Source: Physcomitrium patens (lineage: Eukaryota > Streptophyta > Bryopsida > Funariales > Funariaceae). From it: a stretch of DNA of 64,000 bases. The stretch is taken from positions 8,913,089 to 8,977,088 of the forward strand of contig NC_037260.1 in NCBI RefSeq assembly GCF_000002425.4, read 5' to 3'. Shown here piece by piece: positions 28,561 through 40,735 of the stretch. How positions within the stretch are numbered: the first letter of the stretch is position 1; each line of letters starts with the position of its first letter. A program made the position numbers and the translations under genes. A model generated the notes under the pieces. The model was not told where the DNA came from, searched no databases, and saw only the letters and a list, made by a program, of their open reading frames with translations.

Positions 28561-29155
28561 TGATCAACCGGAAGCCTAAAATGCTGCACCACTATCATTG
28601 AAGTATGGTCCATCTTTACTCTCAATTATTAACTTTTAATTTGTTCAAATACCCTCTCAAGCCATAATTTTATACCTTTATGTATTTTCAAGACCTTGTT
28701 GATCTGCTATGCCTTTTTTAATTTGTAAAAAAATAATATATGCAGAGAGAACCAATATCATGACCATAATTATAATAAGAAGCTTGTAGAATCATCGAGA
28801 AGATGAAAACCTAATCACTACAAATACCAAAAAGATAATTGTTAACAACTTAAGCTTGTAGAAATTATAGAAGAATCAAGACAAGATAAGGCAATAGGAT
28901 TCAGCAATGGAATGGCATTAGATGAAAGACTAAACTATATCAAGATACTTCTTTTGGATTGTGCAATGATAGTTCATAAGGTTGCTTCATACCTACTACA
29001 ACCAATGCTACAACTCCATCTACACTAAACCTTGTCATAGTCAAATCTCAAATCTTCATCAAGAAGTATACATGTAAAACAATAGGAAGAATCCTACGTA
29101 CTTCCAAAAACTCAAAACTCTTCCAATTGCTTATCAAGCATGGAAGGAAGGAAAG

Positions 29156-29189
<34 letters not shown>

Positions 29190-29355
29190 ACCTTAGTGTA
29201 GAGTTTGCAATAGTATGAACAAAAAGAAGGAAAAGATTGACCACCATAGCACTATTCGATTGCAAAAGGAGGAATTCAGATCACAAATGACACGAGATGA
29301 GGATGCTACACCACAACACCTCCACACACAAAGAACACAAACGAAAAACATTGAC
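28561..29355. other. Transition from AT-rich repeats to gene island; poly(A) tract
   Basis: Composition changes here from strongly AT-rich to mixed. A run of about 31 A lies at 29156-29186, right at the shift. No gene is recognised; short open frames on both strands have no readable domain. Confidence 0.5.
29156..29186 (+). repeat. Poly(A) tract at island boundary
   Basis: About 31 consecutive A after a GGAAAGAAA lead-in. It could be the 3' tail of an old plus-strand retroposon whose body lies to the left, or a simple slippage run. Confidence 0.9.
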
Positions 29356-29736
29356 TCAACACTCAGTCAGGGTCCACGTATCCAATATCAATAGAAAAGG
29401 CCTTGATACCATCACCAATCTTGTGCCTTGAATACTATTATTATTGACACTTACTCGAAACTGCCCGAAACTCGAAACTGCCCGAAACTCTCCTCTGTGG
29501 ATTGAGGGGTTTTCTCCGAGAAGGCCCTTGCAAGCATTTTTGAAGCAATGGGACGCAAGTTTCAGAAGCGATGGCATCAGGTAATGGCTGATAATTCCTT
29601 CCTTTATCGAAAGAAGAATTCTCTGATTTACGGACTTGGGTTCTACTGCTTGGTGCGGATAGTAGTTGCTAACTGTGTGCTCTTCTCCGGGTCCTGTAGT
29701 GATGTAACGATTATATGAACTTATCATTTCCTTCAT
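29356..29736 (-). CDS. Hypothetical open frame, unrecognised
   Basis: Open minus-strand frame of 126 codons from the first ATG (29736) to a stop at 29356. No domain or motif is recognised and the composition is not strongly codon-like. Its C-terminal third overlaps the 17-bp tandem repeat and the motif shared with 31798-31822. On the opposite strand, a small ATG with a GTAATG donor-like site (near 29549-29582) and a later open stretch to 29960 could equally be exons of a small plus-strand gene. Treat both as unproven. Confidence 0.15.
   Translation of the reverse strand: MKEMISSYNRYITTGPGEEHTVSNYYPHQAVEPKSVNQRILLSIKEGIISHYLMPSLLKLASHCFKNACKGLLGENPSIHRGEFRAVSSFGQFRVSVNNNSIQGTRLVMVSRPFLLILDTWTLTEC
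29454..29487. repeat. 17-bp tandem duplication CTCGAAACTGCCCGAAA
   Basis: Two perfect adjacent copies (29454-29470 and 29471-29487). On the minus strand the unit with its flank (AGAGGAGAGTTTCGGGCAGT...) recurs at 31798-31822 in plus orientation. Confidence 0.9.
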
Positions 29737-29760
29737 TGCATCATTTGCAATGTCTAGCAC

Positions 29761-31384
29761 CAGAACATCAGAATTTATGCTCTGCCAACGCTAAATTTAA
29801 TCACTTACGACGCAAACCCATTAGCATGCCAGATCCGCCATTGGAAAGCCGAAAGGATCATCTGCCAGATGAGGATCCGAAGAGAACTGGGGTAAAAGAG
29901 TGTATAAAACTTAACAGCCCCAACATTTTGACAAGAAGAACAAATTGCTGCAGTATGTAGTCGCTTGCGAAAGGTTCAGACTACCGAATCCCACAGTAAT
30001 CACTACTGACGTTTTGATTCCTTCTTAAAGGTTAAAATAACCTGTCTTGTAGAAAATCTAGAGAACTAATCAGTGTATGCACACCGCCACTATGTTTGAC
30101 ATCTCAATTATTGACAATCCTCGTGCTCAGATTGTCGATGCAGTTCTGTAGTATTAGCAGATCATTTTCATTTGGGCTTGTTTTCAACTAATCTGGATAA
30201 GCATAGGTGCATCTGTAGCTAGCAATCAGGGGCTTTGAATGTGGCTCTTGGATTGAATTTTGACGTCTAGCCCATTGCAGACAGCTCTTATGACTGATCC
30301 CCAGGAGTCAAACGCCGTGGATTACAAACCTGCAGCTTTGTTGGTCTCGCCACCTTCCCATTAACATCAGGATGAGAAACTCTTGAAGCGGCTTACTTGA
30401 GACACAACTTGTTTCTCTGGTAGAGAGTGTTACCAGATCAACCTGTACCGCAGAGGAGTGAGCCAAATCCACGAGCGCTAAAATAAAAAAATAAGCTATC
30501 TTATTATTTTTCCCAATTAATGTTGTTGGTGTAGATATTGCCCTCTTCATAGTCTTGTATATTTGTCCAGGAGCACTAAATATCATTCCCATACATCACC
30601 TTAAAATCGTGGTCTTTTATTATCACATCTTACCCAAAGTTCCATGAAGTTGAGAATTTTGATTACTGTAGAATTCTCCATCCTAAGTCTTTGCACAGCT
30701 ATGTTGTCTTTAAACCGTTTATGAGGTATTTATGTTTGAACTTTTACTTCAATTTAGAGATTACAATTTGATGTTCGTATGCCTTCTCAATCGTACACAA
30801 GTATTACACAAAGTTTGCCTTTCTAGCACGACCAATTCAACTCACACCATCCAGTGAAGAGAGGAAAAAACACAGCAATGGACGAGAAATACACTGCACA
30901 TTGAATTCACAGACCCGTGATATCCATTAAATCATTGGGGTGGTCATGGAAAGGAGAAGTCGTGGAGACTACCGCACTGCATGTGAGAACAATGGATACA
31001 CACCCCACACGCAAGTGCATGCATACCTACGAAAGAATGAGAAATAATGCTGATGGGCGTTATAGGAGCTTCACATCCGTTTTGAATACTATACAGGAAT
31101 GTGCACAACGGAAAGCGTCATCGACATGATGCAAAGTCCTTGACAGGGTCTCGCTTTCGACAGCCATCTTTTAATCTAGTGATTCAACCAATTGTAAATC
31201 CCTCCAAAACAAAACTGTAAGAATAAGGTAGCCAAGTATTTGTTGTATGTACACTCTCTCTCTCGCTCTTCCGCCCGCATTCAATGGGGTGGGCTGCCTG
31301 TCTCGTGCACCGATGATATAATCCAAACTACCACCGGTGGCCAAGAGCCCACAGATTGATGGTGAAATGATGCTGAAAGCAAAC
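29761..31384. other. Island sequence without a recognisable gene
   Basis: Moderate GC content. Short open frames occur on both strands (for example 30308-30592 minus and 30917-31129 plus), none with a known domain. A CT-rich run (TCTCTCTCTCGCTC) lies near 31255. It may hold introns, UTRs or decayed host sequence. Confidence 0.4.
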
Positions 31385-31641
31385 TAGGCATCTGATCAAT
31401 CCATTCTCGTTGCAATCAGGACACTGCGCAACGTCGTTCATGTCAGTAATGATCTTGCAGCTGCCAACTTACTCCGGTCATGGAACAAATCTTACCCCAC
31501 CGCAGCCATCGCATGGTTTTTGGTACTAGACTACAGGAAGATCTTGTAAGAGCGCCCCCAATTTGCCGTCCTTGTGAAGGCGGCGAACTTCATCAGGGCC
31601 GCCAATGTAGTGGCCTGTCATGAGCACACGGGGAACTATAA
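31385..31641 (-). pseudogene. Glutaredoxin-family protein (GRX plus C-terminal zinc-binding motif), 3' fragment, dead
   Basis: On the minus strand from 31641 one reads VPRVLMTGHYIGGPDEVRR, then LHKDGKLGALLQDLP, a gap, CDGCGGVRFVP, and GSCKIITDMNDVAQCPDCN followed by ENGLIRC. This is the C-terminal half of the plant glutaredoxin-like family with a thioredoxin-fold tail (GxYIGGxDEVxxLHExGxL) followed by a Cys-rich zinc-binding module. Three in-frame stops interrupt it: one after DLPVV and two where the motif normally has cysteines (VP-stop-PE-stop). The N-terminal half with the active site is not found upstream. A host-gene remnant, not a working gene. Confidence 0.75.
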
Positions 31642-31777
31642 TGCATAAAACTTGCATTTGACCTATTCAGCGGAGCTTCTTTGGTGCTGGAGGGCAAAAG
31701 TCAATGTCTACGACTCGAATTCAATGCATAGAGGAGTGAGGTGGGATGCAGCAGTCCGCAATGGGCTACCCTCCGCA

Positions 31778-31905
31778 CTCTTGGGCAGTGTTTCGGGCAG
31801 AGGAGAGTTTTGGGCAGTTTCGAAGGAGCTGCCCTAAACTCTCTTGGGCAGTGTTTCAGGCAGAGGAAATGTTCGGGCACAAAGGATGGGCTGCCCTTCA
31901 CACTC
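31778..31905 (+). repeat. 63-bp minisatellite, about 2 copies
   Basis: Units at 31778-31840 and 31841-31903 start with ACTCTTGGGCAGTGTTTC, then (G/A)GGCAGAGGA, and end GCTGCCCT...ACT. The first 27 bp of the units differ at one position. A partial unit precedes them. The AGAGGAGAGTTTTGGGCAGT core of unit 1 recurs on the minus strand at 29470-29497. Confidence 0.8.
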
Positions 31906-33502
31906 ATGGAGGATGATGATGGAGTGTTGGGGTGGAGTGACATTGGACTAAATTAATCATCACATGATTTGGGGGTGTGGCTTTAACAAGTCCTTGTAAA
32001 TGTATTTATATATTAAAGATCTTTAATATTTTTTAAGTAAGATATTATTTATTTAATTTGTGTCTATGTATATCTATTTATTGAAGTAGCATAGGTATTT
32101 ATTAATTCAATCCCTTATCCTAAAATAATTCCAAAAATTACATGTTTATATAATATATTTTTAAAAAAATCAAAAAGTGCTTCTTATGAATCTAATTTTT
32201 ATTTTATCAAAAGCCATTGATAGGTCTTTTGAATCATACATAACATCTAATATCAATACTGAAATTAAGGATGATCCATGTCTATTGCACATTGTAGGTA
32301 AACAAACTCCATTTTCTCTGAATTGTGTACATTTCCATCCAGTTGTGTTAATATTGCAAAACTTCTGCATCTATACAAAATCATTATTCTTCTTAACATG
32401 AACCAGAATGTTTTACCAGTCCTATGGACTAAATCACTCCAATGTATGACAATGACATGAACAGAATAAAGCATACTAAATTGATATTTCATGGCTAACA
32501 CATCAAATATATTGTGGCCAAATATATTGTGGTTTAATATCATCTATAAAAATAATCATGAAAATCTGAGATTACAGGAAGTGAACAATTTCTTGGTCTA
32601 GGGATGAAAACCACCCACATGCCCAGAAAGTGCTGACAATGATTTAACACTACAACTTCACAGATGTCTTGAAGACAACGATTGGCCACTGTAAGGATGA
32701 TTGTGAAGACAACCACAGCAGTGTTGTATGACATGGGTGTTGGCAACACACCATGTGTATGCTCATAATGTGTACAGCAGTAAGTATAGCAAAGATTGCC
32801 ATCAAGGTTGAAATTAGGAAGCGTAAGTGGAGGAAATGTTAATTCACCTCTCAGAGATATCACAGATAAGATCACTAGGAACTCCCACACTAGCACATCC
32901 CAATCGACTCAAGTTACAAGATGGAGGGAATGTAGGAATGCTAGTTCAGCTACTTTTGATCAAAGGCAGAACTATTAGACACCCCAGCTTAAACATGCAG
33001 TGAGATAAATTATGTCATAGCCAGTTGTAGACAACAAGTTAATGTTGGAAACATCTCGTTCCAAATGCAGTGGCTACAACAGAGTTGTAATACAAGTGTA
33101 TGGATGCTCCAGCCTAGACCGAATTGTAGCCACAGGTGATGTAAGCGAAGGTGACATAGCAGCATACACCATATGCAACATATGATGTTATCTAAAGACT
33201 GAGAAGATTCTCATCTCCATAAGGCTCTTAACAAAACAAAACAAAACTAATAAAAAAAAACACATAAGATCAACTCAATTGCAGTTTGTTTGCTGTGTGA
33301 AGTTTATGTTCAATCTATAACGCATTGTCAACCACAATGTGTTAAGACTAACGGGTGAGGTACAATTTGTACAATCATGCATACTGCTACCCACTACGAA
33401 CACCAATTTTCGTAGATCTCAATGTACAAAACACTCCTACCATTCTGCATCTTGCAACTGTACAACTTTAAAACCTACAAGGGCACCTTCTTCAAATAAG
33501 AT
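31906..33502. other. Mixed sequence without a recognised gene
   Basis: AT-rich at 31980-32200, then moderate GC. A 118-codon minus-strand frame (32540-32896) and several shorter ones have no readable domain. A 13-bp direct repeat AAATATATTGTGG occurs near 32506 and 32520. The last part (33100-33500) is probably the 3' UTR and downstream flank of the ERD15-like gene. Confidence 0.4.
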
Positions 33503-34308
33503 CTACATGACTGAAGCTGCGCGAGGCTGCTGAATGCGATATGTAGCGCCTTTCTTGATGGAGTTAGGCACCTTGTACGAAATTTTATCGCGGTTCTTCA
33601 ATGACTTGTTCCACGGCGCTTGCGACTTCGGATTCAACTTCAAGTCCCTAATCTGATTAATATTGAATAGACTCAAGTCATCATCAATACAACCTGTCGA
33701 ACACCGTGCAATTAAGTAAGACACGCGTGCTGGTAAAGTGCTCATGATCCAAAGAAATGAAAGATGAACCACCATTTCAGGGCACGGAATCCAAGCACTA
33801 TAATATAATACTCCAAGAATGACCACTGCACTAATAAGCATCTACTCCGTATGTAAACAGAAATATCTACTAACATTGTACACATCCAAGTTGTCTTCAC
33901 ATCACCACGCACTACACACACAAGTGCAAGGTCAAGCGGTACGGTAGACAGCAGGGAGGAAAAATGCGCACACACGACAGCCGAACATACATTTTACGTG
34001 TAGAGCGAGCACCCACCATCATCAACATCAAAGTTCAACGACTCTTGCGCAATCTCCATTTCCTGCATCTCTTCTTGGAACTCAAGAAACTCATCAAGGT
34101 CAGCGATCTCGTCCAAGTCTGCTTCGAACATCTCTTGCTCCTCCAACACAGGCAGGCGTTCCCTCACCCACTGCTCTCGAAAGTCAGGACAAGTTTGAAC
34201 CAACCTCCACCATTCGCTGGAAAAGTCTTCCACTGCACGAAATGCTGCAGGCACGAATAGAGGCGCATTGGGGTTCAAAGTCGACACCGAGTTTATTTTA
34301 GTCGCCAT
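33503..34308 (-). CDS. ERD15-like PAM2-motif protein, two exons
   Basis: Spliced minus-strand gene: exon 1 34308-34017, intron 34016-33694 (donor GTGGGT, acceptor GACAG), exon 2 33693-33503; 160 aa. The splice is phase-consistent (GAT G / GT TGT). Near the N-terminus is STLNPNAPLFVPAAFR, a textbook PAM2 motif that binds the MLLE domain of poly(A)-binding protein, followed by VEDFSSEWWRLV, the second hallmark of plant ERD15/CID proteins. An acidic stretch (about residues 50-100) follows. The C-terminus ends YRIQQPRAASVM, matching the conserved IQQPR box. Family members are small stress-responsive regulators of ABA and dehydration responses. I chose the ATG at 34308 (GAGAGATGGCG); an in-frame GTG lies six codons upstream. 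Function is inferred from the family. Confidence 0.85.
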
Positions 34309-35040
34309 ATCTCTCAAAATATCCACCTAAGCCACATAGACGAGCCGATCTGCACAAATACGATCGCAATTGTATCCGATAACCTCCACAGTGAAGCCAC
34401 AACCACTACACTTCACAAGTCTCCAAGTATCTTTCAAGAAAACCGCAATACCAACTCAAATTTCACTCTGAGACGCTCTCCCTACCCGCCTGCCAACACA
34501 AAGTTCAACTAAACACGTCCGCCGACCAAACAATCTAGCAGATCGTCGCAATGTTGAGACCACGATCGTGGTGTGTGAGCACAACAAACCCTTCACGAAG
34601 CCAGAGTTGCGCGTGCAAGGGCACCTTAGCCTTCTTATGAGCGACACGATGAACTTTTACGCCGCGTAACTTCCATTGTCCAAAGACAGAAGGATATTTC
34701 ACTGTGACTCAGCTCATCTCAGTTAAAGTGAAACCGGAGCAAAAACGGGAAAGTTGATGGGGAGGGCTAATAAAAAAAGAAAGGACATTGCGCACCATCT
34801 GTAGATCTCAACCAGACGGTCTTTAACGCCCCGATTTGTTGGTCGACATGGGATGCCGTGTGGAGAAGATTGGATGAACGTGTGAAAAAAGTATCCCCAT
34901 CTTCGTTTGGTTCCAAGTTGCGCTTAGAAGTGGGACTCTCATGCTCAGTTTAGCCGTGTCATTGTGGGAGGAGCTTGCGGATTATTTAAATGCTCGCTTA
35001 ATCGGAAGATGGTAGGTCCTTTTTAAATGGAAGCTGTTAC
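34309..35040 (-). promoter_or_regulatory. Probable 5' UTR and promoter of the ERD15-like gene
   Basis: GC-richer sequence upstream of the ATG. A TATA-like TATTTAAAT is present on the minus strand near 34983-34991. If used, it implies a long leader of roughly 600 nt or an unseen 5' intron. Short open frames here have no recognisable domain. Confidence 0.35.
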
Positions 35041-35049
35041 CACGTCGGC
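35040..35049 (-). promoter_or_regulatory. Composite DRE/CRT plus ABRE-type core
   Basis: On the minus strand the sequence is GCCGACGTGG. It fuses a DRE/CRT core (GCCGAC) with an ACGTGG ABRE-type core, about 730 bp upstream of the ERD15-like ATG and in its sense orientation. Such sites are bound by DREB/CBF and bZIP factors in dehydration and ABA signalling. Function here is inferred. Confidence 0.4.
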
Positions 35050-35370
35050 TTCAGTGCCTTGTGCTGATCCATTCCTGCACAGGGAAATTATTCTTTTGTC
35101 AATAGACTTAATCCTTCCTTAAATGGAGAGTTGTCAGCTAAACTCATGAATATCTTGTAATTTAGTTGGCTGAATTTCTCGCTTGGGTTAGATACCATAT
35201 CAGAAACAGGTATTGTGTGAGAAGATGAAGGGGTAGATAAGAAAAAATGCCTGCTTCTTTCTATGGTAACATCTAAGATTCACTGTTTTTCTTTTTCTTT
35301 TTCTTTTTTATTTCTTTTTCCAATTCTTACCATTTGTATTCGATAAAACGCTGATAAAACCACAGTGAAA

Positions 35371-35427
35371 TCTCTCTCTCTCTCGATGTATGAAGCTATA
35401 GATATATATATATATATATATATATAT
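35371..35427. repeat. (TC)n and (AT)n microsatellites
   Basis: A TC run at about 35371-35384 and an AT run at 35402-35427. Confidence 0.9.
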
Positions 35428-36266
35428 TGGTAAGCAGTCGAATTGTTTTATTGATAATAGCCATAATTGCATTCTGCTGGCCTGTGGATTAATCTGCATT
35501 CTTAACCGCACAGTATCTTCAACTGATTTAATCTCATTTAATCACATATTTGTAATCTCAACTTATACTGCTGTTGAATGTTAGATGATATGATCTAGTC
35601 ATAAAACACACGATTTCCATTACATATCGCGTCAAATACAGTAATAATTCAAATATTAAAATAAATTTGAGAATACAATGATAGCTGCAATGAAAGATTC
35701 TCTCATAGAGTCATCACATTCCTTTTGAAGATTTACGTAAGACATGTTCAGTGCTTTGTATACAGTGATGCAATAGAAATTCAAAAAACTCGTGATTGTC
35801 CGATTTAAAGATGTTAACATTCGAAATCATTAAATACGTAAGATGCGACAAAATTAATATAATACGAAGACTATTAAAATCCGTACAATGAAGTGGAAAC
35901 GAAAAATTAAAATTCATCACAAAGTAATTTCACCACGAATTAATCCTTAGCGACGTTAGTGCTAATTAAATGGAATTGTGGCAAAACAATCATGAGTATA
36001 CACTAACAATTATGATTGTTTTAGAAAGAAATATAATATGACTGTATCGACACTTGTTAATTAGCCTTATTCTTAGTTGCATGAGTTAGATCGATGGGGC
36101 TAGCTTCCCTGTTCGGCATCGACATCCGAAAAAGGAAAAGGAAGCCCGCTACAGCCAGTGATTAGTAAACAAAGCCATATGGCTCTGAGGGATGAAATTC
36201 TTCCATTTGATGACGCAAGCAATCAATCAGCAAGACCTGATATTTTCCCTACTTGGTAGATCCCAC

Positions 36267-36434
36267 ATCTACGACGTGGATAACGTTTACATTCTTCTGC
36301 CACGTGCTTTAAAAAAACAGGCGGTGACCTGATTTTTCCAGAACTTTCGATCGCAACCGTTTGAATTCTGCATTACCAATGAGGTGCTTCCCGCGTGTCT
36401 TTGATTTAGACGCCGTTAACTGATCTACGACGTG
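36267..36434. promoter_or_regulatory. Stress-type motif cluster: ACGTG cores, G-box and a heat-shock element
   Basis: ATCTACGACGTG occurs twice (36267-36278 and 36423-36434). A palindromic G-box CACGTG lies at 36301-36306. A perfect three-unit heat-shock element, TTCCAGAACTTTC (TTCnnGAAnnTTC), lies at 36336-36348. ACGT-core elements bind bZIP/bHLH factors and HSEs bind heat-shock factors. No gene start next to the cluster is proven: the ERD15-like ATG is about 2 kb to the left, pointing away. Confidence 0.4.
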
Positions 36435-37850
36435 ATTGACAGGGGCGGTGATTCTTCAATCCAGCCTCTGAAACTGCCCACATGTTCCCACCGCAAATCG
36501 GGGCCCTTGATGATGAAGCTCGGAGGCGGTTCCCAGGGAGAATTGCTGAGTTAAAGCTCTGCCCGCGTCAATGCAATGTATTAGCAGCTTTAAAATGAAA
36601 TCTCAGATCTCATTGCGTGCAAGAAAATTTTGTAGTTCTATGTAACAAAGTGGTCAACTGTCAATAGTTCGAATCACGTCTCAGCCGGAAAATCTCAAAT
36701 CACTTGCCTCCGCAGTGGCTGGTGATAATTGAAACGTAATTGATGGAGTTTGTGCAGGTAAATTGCTGGTTTCATGCTTTGCTGGTTTCATCCCATTCAT
36801 TTTAATTTTTGTGAATTGAGGAAAGTGAGGTTGCAGGGAGCAGTCTTGGTGTAAACCTTACAGAACACGTCTCAATTTGTTTGAGGTGGATCTGGCAAGT
36901 GAACAATTAAACCTCCATCCTGCTCGCTTTGTTGCTCTAACTTGACAATTTGTGAATCCATTTCATGTTCTAGCTATCGTCTTAAGGGGTAGAGCTTGTA
37001 CTCACTGTTCATCAGTGGATTGTAGGTTTAGTACTTAAGTCTGCGATGGAATTCGAAACCCTGGAGTTGTGATGTGCAACACCCGACGAAGATTCATATA
37101 GCTGCAGTCTCCGATTCTCGTCTGGCAAGACCTGGAGACAATGTAGAGGAGCTCTGGTGTCATCTCCACATACGAGAAGGGAAGTTTCCTGCACATGACG
37201 AGGATGAGATCTTTTAGCAGTTGGTGAGCATGTTTTTCGTTATTTTGCTTCTTTGTCATGTTCTTTATGGCTTTCTTTGCATGATGAACCTGGAACTGTA
37301 ATAGGAAATGGCTTGTTCCCTGAGGATGCTTCAATCAAGCTGCAAGATAGGATTGCGGTTTAATCGCGACATACTGTTGCAGCCAGGCGGCCTCCGTTCA
37401 AAGATATACAGGCTTCTTGACTATTGCTAAATTCAGTTCATGATTCATGTTAAAAACAATGAAATAAAATACGAAATCATGATGTACAGGCTCAATCAGT
37501 CGCAGCCTACTTCCGGAACTTGTAAGCCAGACATCTTTTAGTGTAATGCTGTTGCATCTGCGAAGGCTCAAATCCTCGCATTGCTCAAATCTTCCTTACA
37601 ATTTCATCACCGAAGGCCACAACACTTGAACGAAAGCTGAGCTGCATAAATGAATCGGAGGAACAACGCCATCTCAAACACCATTTTCATTTTAAAGTAA
37701 AGTTTGACTTTTTTGAAGCATGCTTGAACGAGGATATGGAGGGAACAATATTCAGAGAATGTTGTAAGGAAGGTAGCAAAGACGTGAGTCAAATTACTGG
37801 AAAATACAACTTCTTTAACAATTTAATGTAAGTATTCTTTCATAGTTTAA

Positions 37851-37900
37851 TATGCTTGTTCATTTATGTTGTTGTGTAAATATGCTTGTTCATTTATGTT
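37851..37900 (+). repeat. Short direct repeat, 20 bp, 30-bp period
   Basis: TATGCTTGTTCATTTATGTT at 37851-37870 is repeated exactly at 37881-37900. Confidence 0.95.
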
Positions 37901-37941
37901 TTCAATGTACAACCATAACACATATTGATGTTAAACAATGC

Positions 37942-37965
37942 TATATATATATATATATATATATA
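37942..37965. repeat. (AT)n microsatellite
   Basis: AT run of about 24 bp. Confidence 0.95.
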
Positions 37966-38631
37966 CATAGAACTAAGAATGAAATTAAAGTTTATATATT
38001 GTGTAAATGTAGGGAATTACAAGTGCAATGAATATTGACGATTGAGAATGAATAGATAGATAAATGTTTTTTAAAACTTGATCTCAATATAATATTTATA
38101 AATATCAATCAATCAAATTTTAAGCATAAGATTTGAATTACATATTTATTGATTAAAATAATACACCAATTTAAAATAAACTTAATAGAATTTTACATTT
38201 TCGTTGAATCTGATTCTTGCCATGGATAATTTCAGTTTACTTCATATAAATTTTAGATGTTTGTGGAGTTATATTTTTTTAACAAACATATACACATACA
38301 AACTTTTATAAACAGTTTCACAAAAAGATAATAACAATCTAAAATAAATCTACAAATCATTGTTTTTGAATGGATGTAACACTACTATGCTTAATTGTGA
38401 CAAAAAATACAATGATTTAACTTTTTCTACACATGTAAATCTTATATTCCATTAAACTGAATCAAAACATATTTTACCTTTAAAATACTAATGTAATCAG
38501 TCAAAAACCATTATCAAGAATCTTATACAATTCTCTAACATATTTATATTTCGATGTTATATAAATATGATAATCCATGAATTAATTATCCTCTAGCTCT
38601 TAGGAAAAAGTACAATATCTTACACTATAAC

Positions 38632-38634
<3 letters not shown>

Positions 38635-38687
<53 letters not shown>
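38635..38687. repeat. Compound (TA)n-(GT)n microsatellite
   Basis: A TA run (38635-38660) passes directly into a GT run (38661-38687). Alternating purine-pyrimidine sequence of this kind can adopt Z-DNA or cruciform forms. Confidence 0.95.
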
Positions 38688-38767
38688 AAGTATAATTTCT
38701 TTAAAAACCTTCCTCCACACATAAATAAATAGAGATCTTAGAATTTTAAGTTCAATTTAGTTGCAAC

Positions 38768-38802
38768 TATATATATATATATATATATATATTCAAATAT
38801 AT

Positions 38803-38833
<31 letters not shown>

Positions 38834-38836
38834 TTT
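38768..38836. repeat. (AT)n and (ATTT)n microsatellites
   Basis: AT run at 38768-38792 and a tetranucleotide ATTT run at 38801-38836, separated by 8 bp. Confidence 0.95.
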
Positions 38837-39063
38837 TAAATTAGTGAATATTCTTATTAAGATTTATAAGATCTGAAAGTTTACTTACATCTTATCAAAA
38901 TTTATAAGATCATATAACGCATATTTCTATTTCAATCATTCATAGTTCAATATATAAATTTGTTAAATTATGCATATTTAGAAAAAATATTGTTACAAAA
39001 GTATACACATACATACATACACACACAAGTAAAAGAAAATAAAATTATCTATATATATATATT

Positions 39064-39094
<31 letters not shown>

Positions 39095-40695
39095 TTCCAT
39101 GGATATTCAAATAAGTATTTAAAACAATAAACTATTATTCTTATTATTTTTTATTTTAATTTAATAAATTATCATGTGTATCAAATCCTTATAATTTATT
39201 ATTACAGGAAACAAATCTTTACAGAAAAATTACGGTATGATTAATATTTTACAGTACACTGTAAATCTTTAAAGTGTAAATCAAGTTTTACTTTAATAAG
39301 ATTTTGAATAGTAGATTTTCTCTATGAATGCAAATTTCATATGATGTTTTTAAATATTACTTTACTACAAGCATTTTTTAAATAAAAACATCTTTAAAAA
39401 TATTTTCTTAAATCTATATGATATACCTTTCTTTAATTTAAAATAGGATGATACATGCTGTAACACTTGTTTGCTCTCTCTCTCTATATATTTAATTTTA
39501 TCTATTTAAAAAAATCATTAAATATGGTTATACATTTTTTTTTCCAATATACAATTAAAAGCATTAGGTAGTTTGGTTATTTTTTTTGTAAATAGAATAT
39601 CAAAATATTTTTATGATTAAGATATAATAAAGATAACTATTGTGTAATCGTAGTATAAACAATGATTAAAATTAATATGTATCTGCTTCGTGTAAAAGAT
39701 TAAAGCCTATTCTTAAAATTGGCTCATTGGCATAACATTTTTGTTTGTCCTTGAAGTTTGTTGATTGAATGAAGTTTTGACAAAGGAAGTTGATTCTTCT
39801 ATGAAAAAATTTAAATAAATAAAATCAACATATTTTCACTTTGTTGAGAAATTAGTTTTGAATTAAAATTAAAATTTTGAGTGTTCATTACACATTTGCA
39901 GTTTCTTAAAAATCAATTTTGATTTCAAACTTTTAGATATTACATAACAGAATTCCTAATTTATGAAAACCAATCACCGTGCTAAAACGTTTTTGGTTTA
40001 TATGAATATTTTATCATCACAATATCAAAAAAATTGTATTGAATAAAACATATAATTTTTTTCTTGTTTTTATAAAATACCAAAAAGAAAAAAATCAATA
40101 ATGTTAAATACACTAGCTAGAATTTACTAATCGAAAATATGTTATTCAATTTTTTTGAAGATTCAACAATCATTTAGATTGAAAAATGGTTTTCTTTCTT
40201 GTGTATGTATAAATGATAATCTTTTTCAATAATATCAATACTCTACTTATCTAACACCACACATTTATCCAATTAAATTTTCAAACCTCATGTGTTTTAA
40301 ATCTCAATATTAGTTTAATTTTTTTAAATTTATTTATTACTTCTACATTGTATATAAATAAATATTTAATACATATCACGTTTATAATTTTCATTCTAAA
40401 TTATAGGCCTGGTGTTTTGAGAATTTTATTAAAAATAATGTTTGGTTAGATGAAGTCTTGCTAAGTTATCTTTGAAAGCTCTTTTAAAAGCAGTGTTGAG
40501 TGTCCAATTAACAAGTAGTCTTCTAATATTTGAGGTGTATTATATTTTGAAACACAAACATCCAGACGTTTCCATGAATATGATAAGTCAATGATGTTTG
40601 AATATCTATATAAAAGTAAAATATTCATCAACAGTTATTTTGATATTGATATGTAACTTTTTCTGAACTTTTTACATATATGGAAAAAAAAAAAC

Positions 40696-40697
<2 letters not shown>

Positions 40698-40732
<35 letters not shown>
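40698..40732. repeat. (AT)n microsatellite
   Basis: AT run of about 35 bp. A similar but interrupted tract lies at 39048-39095. Confidence 0.95.

Positions 40733-40735
<3 letters not shown>

Larger units (their letters stand above)
35041..37850. other. Island 1 right part, no gene recognised
   Basis: AT-rich at 35100-36060, then GC-richer to about 37800. It holds a motif cluster at 36267-36434 (see separate entry). A 38-codon frame starts at 36482 and ends at 36598 (MFPPQIGALDDEARRRFPG...), with no known relative. Several short minus-strand frames (37035-37334, 37607-37792) also lack domains. It may be the non-coding end or a decayed copy of a host gene. Confidence 0.4.
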